Assembly (NCBI GenBank): GCA_965153355.1
Contig: OZ231127.1
Span: forward strand, 13,702,001-13,766,000
Direction: 5' to 3'
Length of the DNA stretch: 64,000 nucleotides
Source: Flaccisagitta enflata
Taxonomy: Eukaryota > Chaetognatha > Sagittoidea > Aphragmophora
Shown piece by piece: positions 12,440 to 26,060 of the stretch. Position 1 is the stretch's first letter. Every line of letters begins with the position of its first letter. The position numbers and the translations under genes are program-made. The notes under the pieces were generated by a model. It worked only from the letters and a program-made list of their open reading frames with translations. It did not search any database and was not told the DNA's origin.

Positions 12440-14290
12440 ATGGCGTAGTGGACCGAGGAATAGCAGATTTATCAATGATACCCGAGTAGGCTATAATGGA
12501 TATGACCTGTCTGAAGTCAACCATTACATAACGGTAGCAAAAGAAAAAACGGAACAAATTGTTTTGCTAATTCTTCCCAAACAAGGCCTAAACTATGGAA
12601 AATTCATGACCATTCAAAAGCTCGGCAAAAGATCTTTCAAATGCGACGTTGCTGATCATTCTAGCTTTTTTTTGTTTAGAAATGGCATAAGAATGAGTAA
12701 AAACATTGCCCCATTCAATATTGGGTCAAATTGAATGAAAAGGTTTTTCGGAAAAACATTGTTAACTTTGACAAGCTCTAGCTCCTTAACCGTTTGAAAT
12801 ACAGATCTGGGGTTAGTCTAGATTGAAAGAAAATTCAAAAATCTTTAAAATCGTCTAAGAAAAAAAACTCATATAAGTTTTTTATGGGCCTTTCTTATGA
12901 AATCAACGAAGAGCTACAGCTTCTTCCACTTCAACTTTTACACTTGTGACCACCTCTTCTTTATTTTGTGACATTTCTAAACGGATAAAGCGGGGACAAC
13001 CAGCAAGGTCTTATTCGAAAGATCTTTCACAGAGCTTTCAAACAGTCATGGATTTCCTTATGTTTTTCTCATTGTAAGAATACAAAATAATGAAAAGTAT
13101 TTTGTTCCGTTTTTTCTTTTGCAACCGTTATTTGACATAAAAATCAACATTTTAGGTTGTCGCACCTAACCTTCAATCTCATCATGGGCCTATGGGAGGT
13201 CAAAATTTCAAGCAACTTAAAAAATATTTTAGATTGCAGATTCTAAATCGCCATGAAAAAGTGACAGTTGAAAGTGGTTTCCTATTTCAAAAATTCGATC
13301 AAGAAGGCAGTCAAAAATAGGGACGAAGATTGCAAAATTGCCCCTTCCTTTTGGGCAGTGGTCCCGGAGGGGCCGATGTCCTATGCTTTCACACATACCG
13401 GAAATTTCGCCTTCTTCTCCTTCTTCTCCTTCTCCGTCCCCCCCCCTCAAAGCCCAAATCATAGTCTTGAGACCCAAATCTTAGCTTCGAGGCTCAATTC
13501 CTAGCTTCATAGCTCAAATACCAGCCTTGAACATATGGGGACGTACATGCGTCCCCCTTTTGAGGCTCAAATCCCAGCCGGGAGGCTCAAATCCCAGCCC
13601 TGAGGCTCAAACCCAGCTTGGCACAAATTAGCCTTGAAACTCCACCTCCCTAGCCTGGAAGCTCAAATCCCAACTTCGAAGTTCAAATCCCAGCCTTGAA
13701 GCTCAAATCCACCAAAGCTCAAATCCCAGCCTCAAAGCTCAAATCTCAGCCTAAAGCTAATATCCCAGCCTCGAAGCTTCAATCCCAGCCTTGAGGCTCC
13801 AATCCAAGCCTCAAGGCCCCACCCCAGCCTCCAGGCCCTAATTCCATCCTTGAGGCCCAAATAAACAGCATAGGTCATCGGCCCCTTCGAAAATGCTGCC
13901 TCTCTAACCACCTCACACCCATATCCACTCACATAGGGGCAACGGGTACTGCTGACCGTCTAACGCTTTTGCGACTATTATTTTCTTTGTAAAACTGTTG
14001 AACTTACCTTTTTTACTGACTTTTACGTTCCAATTTGACAATGATCCTGAAAGAATTCACTACAGGATCTGCATGTTTTTTGTTTGTTGTACTTGTATTT
14101 GAGCAACGTAAAAATTTGACCTCCCATAGGCCCTAGATGTAATTGAAGGTAAGGCGCGACAACCAAAAATATTTATTTTGGGGTCAAAACTGTTTTGATT
14201 GTCTTCAGACTTGTCATCTCCATCATAACCTACTCGTGCATTTATGATACTTTTGCTTTTCCTCATTTCCCTACAGCTATGAAAAAATGA
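12440..14290. mobile_element. Large inverted repeat enclosing a family-2 copy
   Basis: Sequence at 12455-12540 (GAGTAGGCTATAATGGATATGACCTGTCTGAAG) and 13130-13210 (GGTTGTCGCACCTAACCTTCAAT, GGGCCTATGGGAGGTCAAA) reappears in reverse complement at 14095-14260. The arms therefore face each other around a family-2 repeat at 13353-13970. The right arm is shorter, so one side has been deleted or the left side expanded. No target duplication was identified. Confidence 0.5.
13353..13970 (-). repeat. Family-2 dispersed repeat, minus orientation
   Basis: From the left: GGTCCCGGAGGGGCCGATGTCCTATGCTTTC, then GAAATTTCGCC and CTTCTTCTCC runs, then the minisatellite (AAGCTCAAATCCCAGCCT units), then AGCATAGGTCATCGGCCCC and GGGCAACGGGTACTGCTGACC. 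The inverted CCTATGCT/AGCATAGG motifs bracket the minisatellite. Confidence 0.78.
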
Positions 14291-14794
14291 AACTGCATCA
14301 AGACTAACTTCGCAATCCACACTACCATCCCTCGTCATACTACCTTATCACAATCACAACATCAAATCATCCAGCATGCCACCCCACGACATCGCCCTAC
14401 CATCAATGATACTGCCTGCTGCAAACTTCAACGTCAATGATAATGACTGATTCTGTTCACTGTTCAGTATTTTTTATGAAGTGGTGAAAGTGGATGGCAA
14501 TAAAAAATGGCTGGCTGGGAAATCACGCAGTCTTTTCAAATCTTGGGAATAATCAGGATAAGGCAGGGAAGGAGGGAGGGAGAGAAGTAAGATGAGAGGG
14601 AGAAGAAGGAAATACAGATGACGTAGTGAGAAAAGTAACTGTGAAAAAGAACGGAAATTGGATTATAGGGTGAAGTAAGGTTGTAAAGATGACTCAGCTC
14701 TTGGGCAGTTCATTTATGGGGGAATCTTTTTGCCCTTTCTCCTTGTTGATTATTCATTCGGGTTTGAGACTTATGGGCGTGCGTTTTACAGAAT
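14291..14794. other. Unique sequence, no feature seen
   Basis: Mixed-composition DNA with a GGGAGG-rich strip at 14568-14600. No supported gene or repeat. Confidence 0.4.
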
Positions 14795-15355
14795 GTTTTT
14801 TTTTGGAATGGAACATAAGAAACGTATATTTCTTGGCTCCTGAGCATTGTAACAAGATGTGGATTGCACCGTTGGATAGAGCGTGGAAAACAGTTTTTGC
14901 TGTGCTTCATCTAATATTTTGCTGCAATATAAAATTTTTGTTCCAAACCTTTAGCAAAAAGACTGAAATCTCAAAGACCCAGAAATTGCCATTCAAATGC
15001 TCCATCCAAAAAAGATAAGGAGGTTCAATAGATCAAACAGGTGACTGTCATGGGGCTGACTGTATCATGACACAAATTTAGTGATTAGTTTGTCTAGAAA
15101 ATCACAAGAAAGATCCATGATTGCCTCTAGTTTGGTCTACTGAACCTCTTGATGTTTTTTAAAAAGTAAAATAAGATAAACAATTTCTGGATCTTTGAGA
15201 TTTTAATGTTAGGAAGAAAAATTACATATTGCAGCCAAATGTCACAAAAGACATGGAAAAAACTGTTTTTCACGCTCTATCCTGTGGTACAATCCACATC
15301 TTGCTATGATGCACAGGAGCCAAGATAAATAGGTTTCTTATGTCGCATTCTAAAA
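14795..15355. mobile_element. Foldback (hairpin) element
   Basis: The left arm carries ACATAAGAAAC, GGCTCCTG, AAGATGTGGATTG and GGATAGAGCGTG in order. All recur as reverse complements in opposite order between 15235 and 15345. The arms are about 260 bp, clearly diverged, and meet near 15060. Coding capacity is absent. Termini and target duplication could not be fixed. Confidence 0.65.
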
Positions 15356-16172
15356 AGATCATAAATTCATAATGTAGAATCAAATACTTTCATTGGTCAT
15401 ATTCCAGTACTATCAAAATTATGATATCTTTTTTGATTATTTTTCTCTTTTTTCCCCTTTTGATTTTCTTCCCTATTTCTAAAATTTGATTTTATACGCC
15501 CTTGATTAAGACATGTAAAGGTTAAAACGGCGCGTGGTCACCCCTGGGTTCTGGGCAAGGAACATAAAATTTTGTTTCTTTAGAGTTCCAGGAAATTCTG
15601 GACATCGGGAAAGATTAACGCCTCGGCCATTTCCTTTGAATCTTAGGTTAATGGATCGATTGTCCAAATATCCTGACCAATTATCTTTCCACGCGAGGGA
15701 GAGTATTTATTCATTTACTGGGAGACCTCGTTCATAATTCTGACCTGAGTGTTCACAAATTGCGGTTCTTGGCATCAAAAAGTTTTGGCAATGAAAATTG
15801 TTTAAACAATTGTTGTCAATTCTTTTTTAATCTTATACACTCATTTTTGTCAATCTGATGTTTCCATCCTTACATACATGCATAGGCCGTTGCTAATCTA
15901 ATAAGGAGGCAGAATACTATCAAGCTTTGTTAATGTCCACTCTATCACTGGATCAAGCCACAGGTGGCTGAACTTTTTGAGTCTTAGTTCATGTCGTCTT
16001 TCTTTTTTGCCTTGTCATAATCGAGTTTCGGTGTCCTAACTGGGATTTCTTTCATGACGTTGTCTGTCAAAGAAGAGGATTCTATTTCCGAAACAAATCA
16101 AGATTATTCCAGAATCTTGAAGAAGCTAAAACCCATAGCCAAATGTTTCCGAGGTTAAGATATTCATATATT
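15356..16172. other. Unique AT-rich sequence, no feature seen
   Basis: No repeat, RNA or coding signal was recognised. ORFs are short and without domain features. Confidence 0.4.
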
Positions 16173-17442
<1,270 letters not shown>

Positions 17443-17556
17443 ATGGGCGTCGAGGGTTCGTCAGCCCATGTCCGGAGGGCTCACATCAGGCGCCAGGATG
17501 GAAAGATCGTGACGAAAGACCGCACAAAGCACATGCGGCTGGAATCAGACTCATAG
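17443..17556 (+). CDS. Short basic ORF of unknown function in a GC-rich island
   Basis: ATG at 17443 opens 37 codons ending in TAG. The peptide is very basic (HVRRAHIRRQDG, KDRTKHMRL). Base composition is clearly richer in GC than the flanks and similar to the degenerate coding region that follows at 17.9-20.5 kb, so both may be parts of one decayed gene or element. No function is assigned. Confidence 0.2.
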   Translation: MGVEGSSAHVRRAHIRRQDGKIVTKDRTKHMRLESDS

Positions 17557-17906
17557 AAAACGCTAAGATTTCGAGAGAGAGAGAAAGAGGCGTATGGGCC
17601 TGTCTATTGGTAACTATAGATATGAGTGATTGGGACTCAAACTTGTTATATTTACAAAGAGTTGTTATTATTCATGTTTGGTTCTGATTATCCATACTCA
17701 TCTTTCCTCTTGTCAATTATATTTGTCCATTTCCCTTTTACATCAAAACACTGATTCATTCGCTCTGTCTATATGTACATATTATTGTGCCAAATTCCGT
17801 TCTTACCTTTATCAGTTCTCGCAAACGAACATTCAAAGCTTCCGCAGACGACGTCATTCCATCTACGAAGTCAGTTACATCTTGAAGTAACTCATTGGAG
17901 TGAAGA
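17557..17906. other. AT-rich spacer
   Basis: Between the short basic ORF and the degenerate coding region; no signals apart from pyrimidine-rich runs. Confidence 0.35.
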
Positions 17907-20526
17907 TGTCCCGTCAGCTTCCGGCTCCACCTGCGTCTTTCGAGGCGGAAACCGTTGACGATATCATACATCGCCTTTCGCCCACGGATCTCCGCGCCGA
18001 CTCGCTGAGCTGACTGAGGAAGGTCTGCACATCGGCGTGTTGGGCGGAGGAGGCTGTCGCGTTGGCAGCCTTCAATGGCGACCTTAGTTCATCGTGAGCA
18101 TAAAATAGCGAATAAAAAGCGTCAGCAAGGTGATGCGTTGGTAATCATCAAAAGCAGCCATCATGCCGATCAGATCCCGCGTCGCTTCATCCATTGTTGG
18201 TCATCAAAGATAGAAGTTCGAGGCGGATCTCGATCAATCGGCCGCCGGCAGACTTATCCATCACTTCCATGGCAGCGTCATCATCGCCAGATTTGCCCCC
18301 ATCGCCTCGACAGTTCTGCCTTGATTTCGGTCGCCCAGCGTCTCGTGATCAAGCGTCTGCAGCACCATCTCAACGCAGCGGGGGCGAAGAGAGAGAGAAA
18401 TCAGTCAGTGATGGAGCAAGAGTGGAGGAGGAGAGGATGAAGACAGAGGAGGAGGTGTTGGTGAATGGGGAGGTGGTGGAGAAAGACATTGACCCGGAAG
18501 TGGACACTGCGACGCCGGAAGAGAAGCACCAGCGGATGCAGGCACGTTGGTGGTATCGTATCATCAGTTCGGACATGGGAGTATCTCTCCTCTTCAAGGA
18601 GTTTGAAAAACTTTCAGTGTGCTGCAACAGACAAACTCTCATTCGCTCATCGGCTAATCAAACAGAGCTTGGCTCAGAACTCTGGAGCCACGCAAAATCC
18701 AAAGCAATAAGAGAAGGAGGGAGCATGATAAGGAGGTTCGTCGCATGGTCCAGGCGACGAAGAGGAAGAATGCGGCTCCGAAGCCTCCTGATGCAACTGC
18801 AATTTCATCTGCAGCAAATTCCGTCGACGCTTCCCCCAGCTCCACACCAGCAGTATTTGTACTCAGCATGGCCCTCAGCCCTACATCTTCAGCAATTCCT
18901 CTAACATCAGAAGGTAAATCATCGCGCCCACAAGAATTGGTTCATCCCCAAATCAGCAGCAACAGGGTCCTCGTGACGTCACTCCCTCACAACAGTCGAA
19001 GAGATCACGTCGGGGAAAGACTCCTAAGCAGCGCAATGTGCAGGAGTCTTAAAAAGGGCCCGAATTCCAGCAAAGGCCCCCTTCAAGCGCCTCCAGGCAC
19101 GCCCCCTGCTAATGTTGCTTAAGGCCGAGGAGAAGCTTCAGAAGTGGTTAGAAGTCGGCGCGGCAGCGTTGGCAGCAACCCAGAAAGCTGAATCAGGCGC
19201 CTGGGGCAGCGGCAGCTCTGCCAAGGGGAAGAGACCAGAGAGCTGGGAAGAAGCATGGCCAGCAGCAAGGGAGGTTCTGCTGGGTGCTTCGGCGTCCCGC
19301 TATTAAGCCTCAAGTCTCTGGTCCTTGAGCCGGGAGGCGTCTTCACTTTCACTCGCAGCCATCAAAAGCAGCGGTGGAAGCGGGAGGAACTAGTTGGCGG
19401 TGCTTGTCTGTTAAAGCGGTGTAGCGCCTCCGTCAGCAAACAGGTCTGCAGGTCTGCAGCAAGTGCAGAACCCGCCTCCCCAATCGGATCAGCAACACGA
19501 TCCTGCGCCATGGACCTACATCGCCGAGTCATTGCTACGAGAAGCCTCTTCTGACCTCAAACAATGCCCCATTGGGTGTGGTGAAGAATTTAGCATCAAG
19601 GCTTCCGAAAGAAGACTTCTTACGTCACTTCAATCCGCGTCAACGAGTTGAGAAGCGGCAATCAAATCTTAGGCAAGAAGAGTTAGTGTGACATCCAAAA
19701 AGAGAGAGACGATGCTCGTCAAGCAGCAATGGCTGCGGACAATGAGGTGGTCAGCAATATGGCAGTCGTGGAACTGGAGAAGCAACTTGAGCTTGGGCCT
19801 GTGCGATGAAAGTGACTGTAGAAAGAGGAAGCCGTGGAACGCGCAAAGGCGACTATGGCAGTCGACTTTAAAACTGCGTCCGCTGTGCGTCCTAAATTTC
19901 GACTGGCGCCGAATTGCGATGCAGCATCTCTCCCTCCAGCGTCTTCTCCTGCAGAAAAAGTCGGTCAGCAGATCCTATCGCAAAAAAGGCAGCTCCCAAG
20001 CCTGGAAATAAGAAAAATCGAACCAGGCCTTGGAAAAATCAGACCGCCAGTTAAACACTGATTGGCCATACGCCCAGTTACTGTTCGAATTTAACTACCA
20101 GTACGCTTTATGGCGTGAAGCGCCGCCATTCGCTGAGGATCGTATTCCACCATCACATCCTCATCCCATCGATGGACAGGCAAGCCACGTCGCAGGCGCT
20201 ACCCGGGGCGTGCGAATGGCGTCCGCCCGAGGGCCTGGCGAAAAACGCCCGCGTAAGTGTCATGGTTGGGGAAGGGTTGAGGTTGAGTTTTTGTGGTAAA
20301 TTTGAATCTGTGTATGTTAAGAACATTTTTAATCAATCTGCCCCATTTCTTCTCTTTCTTTTTCTTCCCTTCGGGGAGGATACATTCTCAAACGGCTGCA
20401 CCACCTGCGCCTTTCGATGCGGTCGCCATTGACGACTTCATTCATAACCTTTCGCCCACGGATTGTCGAGATGTTGGAGCCCCGAATGACCCGCTCGTCT
20501 CTGTAGCAATGGAAGAGCGCAGGTGA
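17907..20526 (+). pseudogene. Degenerate GC-rich coding region of unknown family, with a repeated N-terminal motif
   Basis: Composition switches to GC-rich, codon-like sequence. Starting at ATG 17907, a frame encodes PAPPASFEAETVDDIIHRLSPTDLRA, then meets TGA at about 18009 but continues coding-like (AEEAVALAAFNGDLSS). Long open stretches then appear in changing frames: 18194-18904, with an EE/KK-rich helix followed by KEFEKL; a basic Gln-rich stretch (SKRSRRGKTPKQR) near 19000; NLASRLPKEDFLRHFNPRQR near 19600; and AVRPKFRLAPNC near 19890. At 20402-20526 the opening motif recurs as APPAPFDAVAIDDFIHNLSPTDC, so a second copy of the gene's start lies at the downstream end. Frame changes and stops argue for a decayed gene or retroelement ORF; unseen introns are the alternative. 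I do not recognise the family. Confidence 0.4.
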
Positions 20527-21441
20527 TGTGGTCGTTCCATGATGCTTGCTGATTCTTTTTACCTTACAGATTCGTTTTTATAGTTAGTTAACTTATTTGT
20601 TATTTTTGTCTTGTTTTGTTTGGTTCCTTGGAACATGTACATTTGTTTTGTTTGTTTTAGACATGGTCTTTTTAGTCATTATTACGAATACTTTCGTATG
20701 ACATGTTTTTAGTAGTATGCCCCTACTGTTATTTTCCCTCTTAAAGCCAAATCCCAGGCTTGGAGTGCTCAGAGCGTTCCCCTTCCCCCCCTTTCCCCTT
20801 AACTTTCAGGGCGGTGCCTCAATCTCCTCGTCGCGCCTCGTCTCCATCACGTCATCGTGATGCGTTGAAAATTTGCTGGTGGTGGATCCTTTCCGGGCGG
20901 GAGTCATCATTAGTGCAGTCGTCGATCTGTTGATAGTTAGGGGTGGGGATGTGAGGCGGTGGACGGGGGAGAGGCTGTGTCTATGTAAATTTTTTTAAGG
21001 AAGGTAGTATCGTTTTTAGTAGGGTTTCCCGACTGGAAACTAGGTGTCGGATTTTGAGAAATTCGTGAAATTCAAAAATGGGGCAGAATGTTAGAATGTA
21101 TGTCCGTCCGTTTCTTAAGTATGTGTGCTTTTGTTTCTTTTGCGTGCTTTGGCTTTTCTCCTTTCTCTATTATTCAATGCCAGCGTCTTTTGTTTCTCGC
21201 CATTTTTATATTGAACGCTAGATGGGTAACCATATGGTTGCGCCTTGTATTTTGTGCCATTTGTTTTTATTACGTAGCCCATACATACGTAACTCGTCTT
21301 TCGTATCATCCAATTTTTGGATTGATTGATTTTATTTATTTGCGGCATTGCTTCCTAAAGTGATTGATTGATTTTTTGTGATTGATTGAATGTGCCCTTG
21401 GAATTTACTAATTTCAATAATCTCTCATCTTTTTATTGCAG
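20527..21441. other. Spacer, AT-rich, no feature seen
   Basis: Contains pyrimidine-rich stretches and GATTGATTGATT near 21330-21390. No gene is supported. Confidence 0.4.
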
Positions 21442-21519
21442 ATAACTTATGAACGGACAATTAACGTTAATTTGACTTCGACAGACTGTGGGTTGAAACC
21501 AACGAAAGTGGGCCTAAAA
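21442..21519 (+). CDS. Candidate internal exon (26 codons)
   Basis: A strong acceptor (TACTAAT branch-like motif at about 21407, pyrimidine run, TTATTGCAG) is followed by exactly 78 open bases and a consensus AAA|GTAAGT donor at 21520. The encoded peptide contains ERTINVNLTSTDCG. Phase 0 at both ends matches the 3' end of the ZP exon at 11947, so it could belong to the same gene, but no ZP signature is present. Function unknown. Confidence 0.4.
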
Positions 21520-21864
21520 GTAAGTTTTATAGACGCGTCTTTGCTTTTATTAACGTTGTTTTTATCTTGTCTTCCGGTCTGTTATTTTTGTCTTTTGCCC
21601 TTTTGCATTTTTATCGCCGGATTTTAGTATGGTTTTTTATCGCGCCCGATCAGCTTACTATGGGGATGATATGGATGAATCTAATGGGATAGGCCGGGGC
21701 AGGGGCAGGTATTATCAGGTGGCATGGGCTCTGAAGAAGATGAACATGTTGTCATGTGCTGTTTCTGTCCTTTATTGTGTCCTGTCTCGATTTCATGTTA
21801 TCTTTTGCGTTTGCTGATCAAAATTAACGCCCACTTTCCCTTTCATTTTTTCCCCTCTCTTCAG

Positions 21865-21966
21865 TTGTTGAAATTTTTATGGAATAAACGAGACGATCGC
21901 CTTCCTATTTTCCAATTCGGCCAACTTTCTTTCACCACAAGTCGTCAGTCAGATAGACGCTCATAG
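21865..21966 (+). CDS. Candidate terminal exon
   Basis: A CCCCTCTCTTCAG acceptor precedes an open phase-0 frame of 33 codons ending in TAG at 21964-21966. It contains LLKFLWNKRDDR and IFQFGQLSF. It is compatible in phase with the exon at 21442-21519. A further possible acceptor lies before 21629 (a short frame ending in a GRGRGR stretch). Support is splice signals and phase only. Confidence 0.25.
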   Translation: MLKFLWNKRDDRLPIFQFGQLSFTTSRQSDRRS

Positions 21967-22273
21967 ACAGTGCCAGTTGAAACTCGTGGGCGTAAATTAT
22001 AGAGGTTTTAATTTGCTGTTAAAATGGTATTTCTGGCAGTTTTTAAGGTGAATCTGCCCAAGAAACTGTCCAGCCAGATTAGGCACTGAGAAACATTCAC
22101 TCAAAAACTGTAGTCAACTCGTCATCAATCAATCTTGAGTGTTTCTCTTTCATGTGATGGAACACATGACATTTTTACTATGTGAATGTCCGTATTTTGT
22201 CAGATTTTCTTTAAAGTTTATTGTTACTTTTTGGATAATTTTATGAGGTTTTTTTAGGATGAATTGTTGCACA
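21967..22273. other. AT-rich unique sequence
   Basis: No gene or repeat recognised. Confidence 0.4.
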
Positions 22274-22676
<403 letters not shown>

Positions 22677-22684
22677 TGTGTTTG

Positions 22685-23545
22685 AAATGCCTTTTTAATG
22701 GCAATTTACGGCAAATGAATACATAGAATGATAGCGTGTTGACTCAGGGTTTTGCATGGATGGTTCCCAGTGCCTCATCATCAATGTTTTATCAATTTCT
22801 GACAAAAGGAGCAGTGCTTTGGACTAACAGTACCCACTAAATTGTCAAGATCATCATATTACAGCCCTTAACGGCGTTTTAATCAGACTCAATCACAACA
22901 CTATACTTTTAAATTGTAACATAAGTGAGTCTCAGGCCTAAATATCCACATTCTAGTGGTTTTCAAAGAAATGTTGTGGTATCTTAGTGACAGACACCTG
23001 AAAAATGATGAAAAATGCTGAATTTTCGGCATTTTTACGTCAAAAAATGATACCAAGTGGGAACGGCTAACCTGAGTATTTGCGTATATACATTCTAGGG
23101 CTATTTCGTCATATATGATGAGTGTAGTGGTATTTTCAGCAAATTTGCCCCAAAAAATGCCAAAAATGCTATCTTTACGGTGATTTACAATCTTTAACGG
23201 CATTTAATTGAGACTAAATATCTGAGCTACTATTTGCAATTTATAAATGTGAGTGTCCTAGGCCCTAATACCTATTTTCTGGCACTTATTGAGTTACTGT
23301 CAACCTTCCTGAGAGGCTAATACCGAAAAAACGGTCAAAAAATGGATTTTTAACGGCAAATTACGGCATGAAATTATGTCTAAAGGCGACGTCTTCACTT
23401 CAGTCTCTGCAGTTATGTGTCACTGAGCTAGATCAATACTGTTTGGCTACAGCCGCTTTTTTCAAGCTAGTTTAACACGACAAAATGATCAAAAATGCTA
23501 TTTTACGGCTTTTTACGGCATTTAACGGCATTTTCTCGTAAAAAT
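22685..23545. repeat. Diverged AT-rich repeats with TTTAACGGCA motif
   Basis: TTTAACGGCATTT, TTACGGCA and similar motifs recur at both ends and around 22866, 23186 and 23350. Two segments (22866-22960, 23186-23285) share order: TTTAACGGC, AGACTAAATC/AGACTCAATC, GTGAGT, AGGCC, TAAT/AAATA, ATTCT. This suggests an old tandem duplication of about 320 bp. Confidence 0.45.
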
Positions 23546-23654
23546 CCCAACAGAATTTTTTGTTTTTTGCCTTGTTACTTTCTTCAACATGTATATAACA
23601 GCCCTGCATGGGTGGGAATGCTGAGGAATTTTTAAAAAGTTACCTCAGTTAAGA

Positions 23655-23825
23655 AGGGGCGTGGGGAAGGGGTGGGGAGGGGGGGGAGGGGTGGGGAGGC
23701 GTGGGGGGAGGCGTGGGGGAGGGGGGGTGGGGAGGGGGGGGGTGGGGAGGCGTGGGGGGGAGGGGGGGGGGCGTGGGGGGTGGGGAGGCGTGGGAGAGGG
23801 GTGGAGAGGCGTGGGAGGGAGAGGA
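23655..23825 (+). repeat. G-rich minisatellite (GGGGAGGCGTG)n
   Basis: About 170 bp almost without A or T, made of runs of 4-9 G separated by A, T or CGT. Many G-quadruplex configurations are possible on the + strand. Confidence 0.85.
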
Positions 23826-24835
23826 ATCAGTTAATGTTTTTCTCTTTATCTCTTAATCTTTATATTTTGATATTATTACATCTTAATATCTTTATATCTT
23901 AATAATTTGTATGATAATATCTTACATCTAAAGAGGACGCATCTATTGGACATCTCTTGGCCTTGTTTTAGTAATATGGCGAATAAACAATGAATTTTTT
24001 ATTTCAATTTTTGATTGATAGATCTATAGATAGGTCTTATGGAAAGTGATCAACACCAGTTTTGAACAATTCTTTATCTTGTATTGCCCAGAAAGTCACT
24101 TTTAGTAATGTTTTCCTCTTTATATCATTACTGAGACAGAAAAAAAATCCATTGCCGCCTTTTGCCATGGAAAGACTAGGCTCTATCTCTAGCTATGGCT
24201 ATAACGATTCTAGGTTCAAAATCTGAAGATACACTTTTTATCACTTTAGGAGTTATAGCACATGGAAAATAGTTGCAATATCTGCTCATTGCATTATGGA
24301 AATCCATTATCGCACCTTTCATCGATTTTTTCCCTTAAAAAACGGGACCAAAATGCAGCTGAGGAACAGCAGAGACAGCTGAGAGGCAGGAGAAGCTGCA
24401 GGGGAGTGAGAGTTTTTTGTTTTCATTGCACTTTCTGGCAATCAAAAGAGGTGGCCTCTATGTACAAAAATGTAAACCATTGCTCTCACAGACTCCAGAC
24501 AGATGGTACAGACGGGTGAGCATGCCCTATTTTCCAGTGTGCAATGTTCTGCGTTGATCTGTGCTAAAAGGATATTGCATTGACCTTTTTATGGATGCCG
24601 GCAGCAAAGAGAAAAAAAAGAAAAAAAGTTTGAAAAATCTCAAGCGCTCTCAGTGGGAAGAAAGATTCAACCTCAAAGGGACTGCAATTTTTTTCCCTTG
24701 CTGCAATCAAAAAGCAATTGCAATTAAAGGTTGGGGCTCTTTTTCCAATTAGGGGGCGATTTTGCCGATAAAACGTTGACATTTGAAGATCAACTCATCG
24801 AAAGGCTAAACGATCGAAACTCACGCGTAGAACGA
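23826..24835. other. Unique AT-rich sequence, no feature seen
   Basis: Contains TATCTTAATATC near 23870-23930. ORFs are short and featureless. Confidence 0.4.
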
Positions 24836-25150
24836 TAGAAGCCAAGTGGCCAAGAGGTTGATACGAGTGGCCAGGGGAGGAAATCACCAAGTGACCAAGG
24901 GCAAGGGAGATCGTCATCAAGTGCCAAGGGGTGAGTGGTAAGGGGAGGAAATCACCAAGTAACCAAGGGCAAGGGAGACAGTCATCAAATGACCAAGGGT
25001 TGAGTGGTAACCGGCCATTAGGCTGAGTAGCCAAGGGCTAAGGAAGGAAGTGGCAAATTGGCCATGGGGCCGAGATGGCGAATGGGCTGAGCGGCCATAG
25101 GGCAGTAACCAAGTAGCCAATGTGCTCACTGGCCAAAAGGGAAGGGTAAG
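24836..25150. repeat. Minisatellite, ~70-bp unit
   Basis: GAGGAAATCACCAAGTGACC and GGCAAGGGAGATCGTCATCA recur 70 bp apart (24874 and 24944); degenerate GGCCAAGGG/GGCCATAGGG motifs continue to 25150. Confidence 0.65.
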
Positions 25151-25169
25151 TAAACATTGAAATGACATA

Positions 25170-25759
25170 CAGGGTCATCAATCTAGATTGGGAAAAAGTA
25201 TTAAGCTCTCACCCTCAGATGCTTCTTCTTAAGGACCTGGAATTAATTTTCCTATGTAGTACTATGTTTGACGTTTTTTGTGTCAAAATTTCATTGGTCT
25301 GTGTCAAATATTTTGTCCACAACATCAATTTGAAGTAAAACAAGTATTTGTGGCTTAAGCTCAATTTATCCCTTTTTCATTAAAATTATTTTCCCTCATT
25401 TTTGATCAGTTTGAGCTACAAATGCTAAAATAGTCTCAACTTAAAGATGTTTTTTAAAATTCATTAAAATATCTTCAACTGAGATAAATCTGACATTTGC
25501 TGCTCAATCCAATGAAAAATAAGAGCAAATCCAAGATAAACAGTTTTGATAAACTAAGGCTAATTTGAGCTATATCTGGAAAGGCTTGTTTTTCTTCAAA
25601 TTGATGTTGTGGACAAAGTATTTAACTCAGACCAATAAAATTTTGATACAAAAAACGTCAAGCATAGTACTAGGATAGAAAACAATTTCCAAACCAGTGA
25701 GAAGAAGCAGCTAAGAGTAAAAGCTTAACACTTTTTCCCAGTCTAGATTGATGACCCAG
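25170..25759. mobile_element. Foldback (hairpin) element with GGGTCATCAATCTAGA ends
   Basis: The left tip C-A-GGGTCATCAATCTAGA and right tip TCTAGATTGATGACCC-A-G are reverse complements. Inner blocks (TTTTTGTGTCAAAATTTCATTGGT, TTTGTCCACAACATCAATTTG) recur inverted at 25595-25665. The arms are about 250-280 bp and meet near 25450. No target duplication was recognised. Confidence 0.72.
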
Positions 25760-26060
25760 TAGGTGCAATCACATACACAGATTTTTAAACAATGTGTTTA
25801 TAATATCACAGTATATCCGTTTTCCGTTTCGCCCTTGTTCCATCATGTTGTACTCCCTTTTTGTCGTGATTAAAAGGCAGCATGAAGCGATGAAAGGTGA
25901 GCAATTAGCGCGAGAAGCCGAGATCATTAAACGCGGGTAGAGGAGAGGAAGATGCGCGGGAATGAATCATGACAAACACAGACACTGCTGAGGATGCAGT
26001 TGTCATCCATTACAACCTATGAAAGGCTAAAAAAAGAAAAGAAAGAAATTAGGGAAAAAA
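25760..26060. other. Unique sequence
   Basis: No feature seen. Confidence 0.35.
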
